This document shows positions 27,701 to 34,431 of a stretch of 64,000 nt of DNA, piece after piece; within the stretch, counting starts at the first letter, position 1, and each line of letters opens with the position of its first letter. The notes below the pieces were generated by a model, which saw only the letters and a list, made by a program, of their open reading frames with translations, did no database searches and was not told the origin of the DNA. Source of the stretch: an uncultured Kiritimatiellota bacterium (lineage in GTDB: Bacteria; Verrucomicrobiota; Kiritimatiellia; RFP12; UBA1067); NCBI GenBank assembly GCA_934635045.1, contig CAKTZA010000002.1:35541-99540 (forward strand). Reading direction: 5' to 3'. The position numbers and the translations under genes were made by a program.

Positions 27701-29280
27701 TCCCCGAACGCCGTCTCGTATTGGCAGGTGAGGCCGCGTTCCTTCGCCAGTTCCGTCATCCGCCGATAGAAGTTGCGCTCGATCAGCGTCGAGACGGCGT
27801 CGCGCCAGTCGCGGAGAAAGTCCCGCGTCGCCTCGCCGCCGTCGATCACGTAGCCGAAGAGCGCGGGCAGGCGGCGGCGCACGTCGTAGCCCTTCAGGTC
27901 GCGGAAATAGTCTTCCATCCGCCACGTCCAGTCGGGCCGCCACGCCTCCCAGCTGTCGAGCAGGATGCCGTCCATCCCGACGGACGCAAGCGGGCCGTCC
28001 AGCAGCCGCCCGACATAGCCCCTGAAGTTCGCCTCGATGCCGCGCGGATCGAGCTTGTCGCACTCCCAGCCCGTCGCGCAGTCGGGCGCCGGGCCGTTCT
28101 CGAACCCCGAATTGACGTGACCGACGCGCAGCAGCGTCCAGTCGCCCGGCGGCAGCGCGCCCGTGAAGACGCCGTTGGCCGTCTCGGCCGTCACGTCCCG
28201 AATCGCGTCAAGCGCAACGACGTCCCGCGCCGAAAGCGTGTCTGCGCCGCGCACGAGCGCACGCAGGGAACTTCCCGCAAAGGCCTCCCAGTTGTCGAGA
28301 CGCGCCCCTGCGTAGAAACGCACGAAATCGAGATGCACGGGATGCGAACCCGAAAACGCGAGCCGCAGCCGCCGCGTCGGGCAAGCCCGAAGCGCGACGC
28401 TCTGCAGTCCTTCCGTCGGCAGGTATTCCTCCCAGTTTCCGCGCGGAATGTCGCGGTCGGCGACGGTCGCCCACGTGCCGTCCGCCCGTTCGGCGGACAC
28501 GACCAGACGCAAGTCCGGTTCGCACACCCAGGCCTGCTGGGCCATGCGGGCGACGGACGGCAGCACGAGGGTGCGCACCGTGACGGGTCGGTCGAAGGCG
28601 AAGTCGAGCGTCTGCGGCTTTGCCGCCGGTGCGGGGTCGAGGCGGCGCGTCGCCGTCAGCGGATTGCGCGGCACAAGTTCCCCCTCGGCGTCGCCCGCGA
28701 CCGTCGGAAACGCCAGCACGACGACGTCATGGTAGTCGCGCGCCTTCGGGTGCGGCATTTCGGGACGCTTCAGCGCGACGGCGCGCGCCTGTCCGTCCGC
28801 CTTCACGTGCGTCGCCGCGCCGACGAGCCGCCGCTGGGCCGTCTCGTCCGTAATCCACGGCCCGCCCGCCATCGACCAGCCGGGACAGTTCTGCATCTTG
28901 AACGTGAGGCCGAGCCGACGACATTCGCGCGCGGCATGGGCCACGAGATCGTCCCACGCCGCGCTCAGGCAGGGAATCTGCCGGTCTTCCAGCCCCGGCC
29001 ACGGCGTGACGCCCGAATGTCGACCGCCGTGAAAGAACTGGATGCCCGAAATTCCCGCATCCCGGATCGCTTCCAAGTCGGCGGTCAGCCCCTCTTTCGA
29101 CGCATTCCCGCCGATGACGTGAAACCACGTCTCGGGGCCTGTCCCCACGCTTTCGTCGGGGCCTGTCCCCACGGATTGGGGGGCCTGTCCCCACGTTTGG
29201 AGGGTCTGTCCCCACGAAACGCGGGGGTCTGTCCCCAGGAGGGCGACCGCAAAAAGCGTCAGAAACGATGCGTTTTTCAC
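24745..29280 (-). CDS. Secreted GH106 alpha-L-rhamnosidase fused to sialate-O-acetylesterase-like SGNH esterase
   Basis: 1511 residues from a GTG start (RBS AAAGGAG, 8 nt). The signal-peptide core FLTLFAVALL is followed by about 35 residues encoded by GGGGACAGGCCCC repeats (GTDPRVSWGQ...). Residues 45-1010 match GH106: FHVIGGNASKEGLTADLEAI, FKMQNCPGWSMAGGPW, ILLDSWEAW, and a C-terminal jelly roll. A short linker SHGGTEARRE, itself a translated intergenic repeat, joins the second enzyme (about 1030-1511). That part is an SGNH/SASA esterase with Ser1139 in ATGQSNMEF, the WYQGESDAGD block, and Asp1375/His1377 in DIHPKDK. The pair would remove rhamnose and acetyl groups from the same substrate, fitting acetylated RG-I/RG-II pectin. 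Its stop overlaps the next start (ATGA). Paralogue fusions of this order are an inference from homology only. Confidence 0.88.
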   Translation of the reverse strand: MKNASFLTLFAVALLGTDPRVSWGQTLQTWGQAPQSVGTGPDESVGTGPETWFHVIGGNASKEGLTADLEAIRDAGISGIQFFHGGRHSGVTPWPGLEDRQIPCLSAAWDDLVAHAARECRRLGLTFKMQNCPGWSMAGGPWITDETAQRRLVGAATHVKADGQARAVALKRPEMPHPKARDYHDVVVLAFPTVAGDAEGELVPRNPLTATRRLDPAPAAKPQTLDFAFDRPVTVRTLVLPSVARMAQQAWVCEPDLRLVVSAERADGTWATVADRDIPRGNWEEYLPTEGLQSVALRACPTRRLRLAFSGSHPVHLDFVRFYAGARLDNWEAFAGSSLRALVRGADTLSARDVVALDAIRDVTAETANGVFTGALPPGDWTLLRVGHVNSGFENGPAPDCATGWECDKLDPRGIEANFRGYVGRLLDGPLASVGMDGILLDSWEAWRPDWTWRMEDYFRDLKGYDVRRRLPALFGYVIDGGEATRDFLRDWRDAVSTLIERNFYRRMTELAKERGLTCQYETAFGDVLPGDILRYWKWADTPMCEFWYPHRDDGYVGSWQNKPVRPCVSAAHLYGKRRVAAEAFTSFELSWNESPRLFKRIADEHLARGVTHLVFHTYTHNPYAKGAERRPGTSFGQGIGSPFLRTQTWWPQMRHFSAYLTRCNALLEAGAPANDFLWYLGDDLDARPDGEAAPYQDGLSFDFLNQDTLLERLSVRDGRLVTSEGASWRFVYVPDSVALLPATAKRFAELERAGARIVRSDADALSEVCRAAGRTVEGDVLWLKRAVGSGAVFFVCPRQADTPFDGRVTFAATGNPRVYDPVSGTVRAAEARTVGGRTEVALRLAANESCFVLFGDARPPKGTTVAASDAADGPSVALSDWTVAFPSGHGVTCEPFALKDLKSLAELPNVPEEVRGFSGTCVYRATFDCREPHALDLDLGRVETVAEVAVNGTPVATLWTAPNACRIPASAVKAGRNELEVRVTTTWLNALVYEARGNGKSLGRWVLAGPNAGHPYLPSGLIGPVRFSEGSHGGTEARRECGVPFTVRNVYGSHMVVQRGKPIRVTGTAPAGADVEGNFHGVKVLAKASANGEWTLAFPAERAGGPYTMTFATQPSRGPQFVFTDILVGDVWLATGQSNMEFPVWDPARPYTRLKDGDKIAVSYRDDGIRLLRVANAACAEGPCHTLSGRPAWRPLTSTEAVANTSAVGFYFADSLRRVLREGGRKVPIGLVHANWGGSAIASWLPASGAYWNAMLAPVTALNVKGVIWYQGESDAGDAERYRKLQKELIDGWRAAWRDEALPFCLTALSSYYRHNPEHPLPDDFWKSFDLNADWKTEGWKVVGYAAFRQMQSDFLDCPHTGVACTFDVGEHSDIHPKDKRTVGERLAHEALRVAYGDAAKRPGPRVKAAVRDGAAVVVSFRDTGAGLTARGGAFNERLWALKDAAGRWFWAEAELRPDATVRVASPEVAAPTAVQYAYTSFHPAPNFCRADDGLPVFGFRVDVKAEGAK
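26161..26189. repeat. CACGGAG-type repeat inside the GH106-esterase coding sequence
   Basis: The string TCTCCGTGCCTCCGTCCCTC continues into CGTGTGAA. It is the same unit found between genes at 10629, 15211, 47020, 47500, 48018 and 48098, here translated as the inter-domain linker SHGGTEARRE. Confidence 0.8.
29134..29240. repeat. Array of five GGGGMCAGRCCCC palindromes in the 5' coding region
   Basis: Five units of the form GGGGcCTGTCCCCAcg with 22-26 nt period, read in frame on the minus strand as GTDP, WGQ, VGTGP-type peptides directly after the signal-peptide core of the GH106 gene. Confidence 0.85.
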
Positions 29281-29295
29281 AAGAAACACTCCTTT

Positions 29296-32200
29296 TTACG
29301 GTGACCGCTTGCACCAAACGAACTTCTCGCCCCAGACGGGGTAGATGACCGTGCCCGCGTCCGTCGCGCGCGCGGCCTCCTCCTCGCACGCCGCCCAGTC
29401 CCAGCGGCCGGGGCCAAAACCGTGGCTGATCTCCTGCGCGTGCGAAATGACGAGCAGGCCGGGCTTCAGCACCGCCGCCGTCTTCTCGGCGTTGTGTCCG
29501 TCAAACGGCCAGACGTGACAGATCGCCATGTCGACGGGCGCGAAGCGCGCAAGCTGCGCGCCGTCCCAGCCGTCGCCCGCGTGCAGGAGCGTGACGGCCT
29601 CCGGCTCGCGTCCGCACGTCACCTTGTAGGGCGTCATGGACTCCGTCCAGTAGGCGTTGTGATCCGTCACGCCCGTCTCGACCGTGCAGTCGCCGAACGT
29701 GTACGTCTTCGGTGTGCGCGCATGCCACGGCGAATACATGAACGACGAGACGACGGGCTTGCCGTTCGTGAAGCCGCCCTTTCGCTGCATCGCCCGCAGC
29801 ACGCGCTCGGAGGCGTGGTCGCCGTGGTTGTGCGTGACGAGCGCGAAATCAAGGAGGTCGGCCAGTTCCGCATCGCGCGGGCCGCTCAGGTCGATGCCGA
29901 AGACCGTGCCGCCGGGCGTCTTCACGACGTGCCCCATGTCGTAGTAGTACCAGACGGCGACCGTGCCCTTCGCGACCTTCGTCGCTGGGACTTCCGCGAG
30001 GATCTTGTCGACCGCCGCGTCGATGACCGCAAGCGCGGGCGCCTTCTTGAACAGTGCCGCGCTTCGGTCGCCGCCGACGGCCTTGCCGAAATCGTCGCCC
30101 GACGTCATGTCGATCGCGCGCTGGACGATGGCCATGTCCGCGCGCCGACGCGCGTCGTTCCGCGCGTACACGTCACCCGCCCAGATGCGCCGCGCCGCCG
30201 CGAGGGCGTCGTCGACCGAGACCGGCTCCTTCGCGACGACGGGACGCGCCGTCGGCTTGTCGAGCGCGAACATCAGGCCGCCCGCGCCGTTGCGGAGCGT
30301 GGCCGTCAGCACGTGCCGCCCCGCTGTCACGGGAAACTTCGCCGTCTTGTTCCAGTAGCCGTATTCGCCCGTCGCATTGCCGCCGCTGCCCGTCGTGAAG
30401 ACGGTCTTGCCGTCAAGCGCAAGGTCGTAGAACCAGTCGCCCGTGAGCCCCGCCGCGACCTCGCCGTCGGACGGAACCTCGAACGCGCCCGTCATCACGA
30501 CCTCGTTGCGCTTCTTCGGGTCGAAGCCGGGGAACGTCCAGCCATCCCGGAAGCGGTGGAAGCCGCACCGATGCTCGCCCGTGACAAGCGCGTGCGGTTC
30601 GCCGTTCACGGTCGCCGACCAGTCTGCAATCACGAGATCGCGCGGCGCGCCGCCCGTCGGCGTGAAGAGGCACGTGCGTGTCGGCGCGGCGGATGGCGGA
30701 GTGTGCCTTCCCACGGACAAGGCCACCACATTCTCGCCCGCCTTCAGCGGCAGGGTCTGTTCCCGCCACCTGAAATCGCCCGCGAGGCCGTCGGGCAAGC
30801 GCACAGTTCCCACCACGCCGCCCTGTCCGTCGAAGCGGAGGTCTTGCACGACCGCGCCCTGCGGTACCGGCGTGCGACTTCTGATGAACGTCAGGTGCGC
30901 GGGCTGCGGCTCGACCGTCACGCGCCCGTAGAACGGCGCCGCGCTCCGCACGCCCGCGACGCCCGTGTGAAGATGCCACAGCGGATGCGAGCCCCAGCCA
31001 TGGCAGTCGCTGCGCGCATTCGTGCCGGGCATCTCCAGCACCGTGGACAGGTTCCAGTCAAGACAGTCCTTCCAGAAGCCGAGGCTGCCGAAGAAGAGGT
31101 CGGGGCGCCTGAACTTGAAATAGGTCGAGAAGAGATAATGCCGAAAGTAGATCGTGCATCGGGCCAAGCCGGGTGTCTCGACCAGCGCCTTGAAACACCG
31201 TTCCGCCTCGTCGCCCGTCACGACATCGGCGAGCAGCGCCAGGCACTGGGCATGCTCGCTGAACGCCGTCTTCGCCGCATCCGACGCGAACAGGGCGCGG
31301 TCTTCGCACCAGAACTGGCGCTTGATCGCGGCGGAGAGGCGCGCGGCGCGCATCCGCCAGTAGTCGGCGAGCGGCGCGTCGCCGACGGCCGCCTCGGCCT
31401 CGGATGCCGCCCGCATCGCATGCAGGTACTGGAGGTTGATTTCGGCGTTCGGACGGTCGCCGTTGGCGTCCGGCGGCATCCCGGCATCGACGCCGGGATC
31501 GACCCAGCCGGGAACCCAGTCCACGAAATTCCAGCCGGGCGTACGGCGCAGAAGGCCCGCGTCGTCCACATAGGCGTCCAGCCCCAGAAGCGAATGGTTA
31601 ACGCCGGGCATCCGCGCCTTCAGCCACGCGCGGTTCGTGTGGTTGCGCGCGTAGTCGCCGAACATCATGATTTCCACGCAGGTGAAGCCGAGGGCGTCCT
31701 GCGTGCCGCGCGTCGGGCAGTTCATGGAGATTCGGCCGTTCTCGCGGCGATCCGCGTCAAAGAGCGTCAGCGCATTCCGCACCAGCCGGTCTTCCGTGTC
31801 GAAGAAGCCCGACACGAGGCCTTGGATCCGCGTGTCGCCCGGATACATCTGCTGCTCGTAGTAGGGGCAGTCGAAGAACATGTCGTGCTGGCACATCTGC
31901 AGCGAACGCGCGCAGATGGACTGGAGACCGTCCAGAAACGGGTCGTCCGACGCGAACGCGGCCTTCAGCTCGGCCGGATAGCGCACTTCGGCGATCTCGA
32001 CGCCCTCGACGGTCAGCGGCTCGTCCGCCGTCCTGAACGTCAGGCGGCACCACGTGCCTGCGCGCCACCACGGCGTCGTGAAGCGCGCGTTCACGCGCCC
32101 GTCGCAGCGGAAGACGTCCCCGAACGGACGCGCGATGTCGAGTCCCTCGCAGGCGGCGCGGTCGCCCTTGTTGCCCTTCGCGTCCGTCAGGCATTCCGCC

Positions 32201-33201
32201 CAGTCCCAGCGGATCTCCGCCCCCTTGCCGCCCGAGACGCGCAGGTACGGATAGGCGCAGTAGTAGGTACCGAGATGCCAGAACACCGTCGCTTCCGACT
32301 GCGCCGGCACGACGCAGCCGGGACGCAGCACGTCCGGGCCCCGCCGCACCTGACCCGGCGTCTTCCGCTCGTGCGTCAAGTCCCGCAGCGGCGACGGGAA
32401 GAGCAGCCAGCCCGGCGTGACCAGGCCGCCGAAATAGGCGACAGGCCCCCGCACGACGGCTGCGTCGGCCCACGTCGTCGGCTCTTCGTCAAGAAACGAC
32501 GTGCCCGTCACCTGACACTGCGACCCGACGCCGAACGCCTCCGAATCGCCCTTGTCCGTCATGCGCGTGTTCCGCAGTTCCGCCACGCGCCAGACGGCCC
32601 GCCCGGTCGTCAGTTCGGCATCGTACGGGCCTTCCGCCTTCAGAATGAAGCCGCCGCGCACGGAGACCTGCGCAAGCGGCGCGTGTTCGCCAATCTGCCA
32701 GACGACCGCCTCCAAGCGATGAACACCCTTCGTCAGGCCCGTCACCCGGTAGGTCTGGTAATGCCACCTGTTCTTCAGGCCACGCTGCGGCCCACGCGCG
32801 AGTTCAGCCCCGTCCAGCAGCAGGACGAACCGCTCGTCCGCACTGACGTCAAACGTGAGCGGCGCGTCCGTCGTGACCGCAAAGTCGCGCCGAAACCGCA
32901 GGAACGTCTGCGGCACCTTCGCCAAGGCCGCCGGATCCGTCCGCGTTTCCGTAAATCCTGCGCTTCCCCACACGTCAAGCCCCGACATCCACACCCACGA
33001 AGCGGAATCGATGGCCTGCACGGGACGCACGTTCGTGTCGCCCCGCTCGTACCGTTCGGGACGAAAGACGCGCGTGACCTCGTATGCCGCCGAAACGCCG
33101 GGGCCTGTCCCCACCGACTGGGGGGTCTGTCCCCACGAAACGCTGGGGTCTGTCCCCAGGAGAATGGCAGACAAAACTACAAGAAAAGATCTGATTTTCA
33201 C
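29296..33201 (-). CDS. Secreted GH78 alpha-L-rhamnosidase fused to a metallo-beta-lactamase-fold domain
   Basis: 1301 residues, GTG start with GGAGG nearby; the GTG overlaps the TGA of the upstream GH43-like gene. The signal core FLVVLSAILL is followed by the repeat-coded GTDPSVSWGQTPQSVGTGP. Residues 40-860 are GH78-like: two beta-sandwiches and an (alpha/alpha)6 domain with DCPYYEQQMYPGDTR (Asp444, Glu449, matching the catalytic D-x4-E spacing of GH78). Residues 870-1010 form another sandwich. From about 1080 a metallo-beta-lactamase fold follows, with THNHGDH (His1124, His1126, Asp1128, His1129) and downstream His/Asp ligands (LLHAGDGWDG, VISHAQEI), most like UlaG-type lactonases. The domain could open a sugar lactone or act on another ester; this is a guess. 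The gene is 15 nt from the GH106 gene. Confidence 0.85.
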   Translation of the reverse strand: MKIRSFLVVLSAILLGTDPSVSWGQTPQSVGTGPGVSAAYEVTRVFRPERYERGDTNVRPVQAIDSASWVWMSGLDVWGSAGFTETRTDPAALAKVPQTFLRFRRDFAVTTDAPLTFDVSADERFVLLLDGAELARGPQRGLKNRWHYQTYRVTGLTKGVHRLEAVVWQIGEHAPLAQVSVRGGFILKAEGPYDAELTTGRAVWRVAELRNTRMTDKGDSEAFGVGSQCQVTGTSFLDEEPTTWADAAVVRGPVAYFGGLVTPGWLLFPSPLRDLTHERKTPGQVRRGPDVLRPGCVVPAQSEATVFWHLGTYYCAYPYLRVSGGKGAEIRWDWAECLTDAKGNKGDRAACEGLDIARPFGDVFRCDGRVNARFTTPWWRAGTWCRLTFRTADEPLTVEGVEIAEVRYPAELKAAFASDDPFLDGLQSICARSLQMCQHDMFFDCPYYEQQMYPGDTRIQGLVSGFFDTEDRLVRNALTLFDADRRENGRISMNCPTRGTQDALGFTCVEIMMFGDYARNHTNRAWLKARMPGVNHSLLGLDAYVDDAGLLRRTPGWNFVDWVPGWVDPGVDAGMPPDANGDRPNAEINLQYLHAMRAASEAEAAVGDAPLADYWRMRAARLSAAIKRQFWCEDRALFASDAAKTAFSEHAQCLALLADVVTGDEAERCFKALVETPGLARCTIYFRHYLFSTYFKFRRPDLFFGSLGFWKDCLDWNLSTVLEMPGTNARSDCHGWGSHPLWHLHTGVAGVRSAAPFYGRVTVEPQPAHLTFIRSRTPVPQGAVVQDLRFDGQGGVVGTVRLPDGLAGDFRWREQTLPLKAGENVVALSVGRHTPPSAAPTRTCLFTPTGGAPRDLVIADWSATVNGEPHALVTGEHRCGFHRFRDGWTFPGFDPKKRNEVVMTGAFEVPSDGEVAAGLTGDWFYDLALDGKTVFTTGSGGNATGEYGYWNKTAKFPVTAGRHVLTATLRNGAGGLMFALDKPTARPVVAKEPVSVDDALAAARRIWAGDVYARNDARRRADMAIVQRAIDMTSGDDFGKAVGGDRSAALFKKAPALAVIDAAVDKILAEVPATKVAKGTVAVWYYYDMGHVVKTPGGTVFGIDLSGPRDAELADLLDFALVTHNHGDHASERVLRAMQRKGGFTNGKPVVSSFMYSPWHARTPKTYTFGDCTVETGVTDHNAYWTESMTPYKVTCGREPEAVTLLHAGDGWDGAQLARFAPVDMAICHVWPFDGHNAEKTAAVLKPGLLVISHAQEISHGFGPGRWDWAACEEEAARATDAGTVIYPVWGEKFVWCKRSP
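33100..33160. repeat. Array of three GGGGMCAGRCCCC palindromes in the 5' coding region
   Basis: Three units (GGGGCCTGTCCCCA, GGGGGTCTGTCCCC and GGGGTCTGTCCCCA), read in frame just after the signal-peptide core of the GH78 gene. Confidence 0.85.
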
Positions 33202-34409
33202 TTAAAGTCCTCCAATTTCCATTCGTCGTGCCATTTGATCGCCGGCTTGTCGCCAGAAAAGTCGATCGGCAGCCAGACGTAGCGGGCCTTGCACGTTTCG
33301 GCAGCACCACCGAAGTTCTTCCAGAACGACTGGCAGTCCGCGTCAGCCCCACGTCCGCTCGTCGCCTTGTCGAAGGCGTTGCTGACGGTCGCGTACGTGT
33401 TCGTGTCGTCCGGCAGCCAGCGATCGCCAAGCGCGATGTAGAGGTCCTTCTTGTCCGGAACCTTGAAGACGGACGAGATCTGCGACCGAAACGACGTTTC
33501 CGACCGATCCGTCGGATGCAGGTCGCCCAAGTCCGTCCACGGGCCATGGAACGTGTCCGCCACCGCGACGCGGGACGGATTCGGCCAGTAGCCCGTCGTG
33601 CCTGACGTCACGAGATAGTGGAAGCCGTTCCGCCGGAAGTAGGCCGGCGCCTCGCGCGTGAACGGCGGACGCTTCAGCGGAAAGTGCGTCGAATAGTAGC
33701 CCGTCACGTCCGTGTAGTCGTCCGTCAGGTCGGCGCAGACGAGTTCGCTGTGCACGCGCTCGAAGTAGTAGTACGCCTTGCCGTCGTCCGCCGTGACGAG
33801 GTCGAAGTCGCCGGCGCTCATGCCGCAGGGCCGCAACCCGTCCCGCACCTTCCGCCACGGGCCGCGAATCGACGAGGCCGTGTAGACGGCCTCGACCTGC
33901 ACGGCCGCATGCGGCGGCTGCATGAGCTTCAGCCAGCAGACGAACGTCCGCGTCCGTTCGTTGAAGAGGATGTGCGGACGATCCATCATCGTCTTCGGGT
34001 TGAGCGGCGAAAGCGGATCGTCCGGCTCCGGCGGCAGAATCAGCCCTTCGTCTTTCCAGTTGTAGAGGTCGGTCGATGAATAGGCGCGAACGCCCCAATG
34101 CCAGACGCCGTTCTTGCCGTCCGTGCGCTCCTTGTTCTCGCCGTACCACCAGTAGCGGCCATCAAGGCGGAGAATGGAGCCGCCGTGGGCGTGGATCGGC
34201 TTGCCGTCCGTGTCCAACCACGGCTGTCCAGGACGAAAGGAGTCGTAGACAACGGGGGCCTGTCCCCTCGAAACAGGGGGCCTGTCCCCACGGAAACCGG
34301 GGTCTGTCCCCACGGATTGGGGGGCCTGTCCCCAGGAATCGAGGGGGCCTGTCCCCACGAGGGGGACAGACAAAAGCGCGAGAAATGATTTGATTTGTTG
34401 TAAAATCAT
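33198..34409 (-). CDS. Secreted GH43-like glycosidase (five-bladed beta-propeller)
   Basis: 403 residues. The signal core FLALLSVPLV is followed by repeat-coded GTGPLDSWGQAPQSVGTDP and more. The mature part begins VVYDSFRPGQPWLDTDGKPIHAHGGSILRLDGRYWWYGENK, which I recognise (in pieces) as the blade-1 signature of GH43 subfamilies related to exo-beta-1,3-galactanases (GH43_24/34-like). Later blades are seen at RPHILFNERT, GDFDLVTADDGKAYYYFER and TREAPAYFRRNGFHYLVTSG. It should release galactose or arabinose from side chains; the exact substrate is uncertain. It starts 22 nt after the beta-helix gene, with AAAAGG 10 nt before ATG, and its stop overlaps the GH78 start (GTGA). Confidence 0.83.
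   Translation of the reverse strand: MILQQIKSFLALLSVPLVGTGPLDSWGQAPQSVGTDPGFRGDRPPVSRGQAPVVYDSFRPGQPWLDTDGKPIHAHGGSILRLDGRYWWYGENKERTDGKNGVWHWGVRAYSSTDLYNWKDEGLILPPEPDDPLSPLNPKTMMDRPHILFNERTRTFVCWLKLMQPPHAAVQVEAVYTASSIRGPWRKVRDGLRPCGMSAGDFDLVTADDGKAYYYFERVHSELVCADLTDDYTDVTGYYSTHFPLKRPPFTREAPAYFRRNGFHYLVTSGTTGYWPNPSRVAVADTFHGPWTDLGDLHPTDRSETSFRSQISSVFKVPDKKDLYIALGDRWLPDDTNTYATVSNAFDKATSGRGADADCQSFWKNFGGAAETCKARYVWLPIDFSGDKPAIKWHDEWKLEDFK
34254..34370. repeat. Array of five to six GGGGMCAGRCCCC palindromes in the 5' coding region
   Basis: Five full units plus a partial sixth, the longest array of the window, translated in frame after the signal-peptide core of the GH43-like gene. It takes up about 39 codons. 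Confidence 0.85.
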
Positions 34410-34431
34410 TCTAATTACGCCTTTTGGCTAC

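Noticed and set aside
29134..34370. Repeat arrays as possible CRISPR
   Set aside because: Units are 13-16 bp palindromes with 6-12 bp spacers inside coding frames; no cas genes, and neither the repeat nor the spacer length fits CRISPR.
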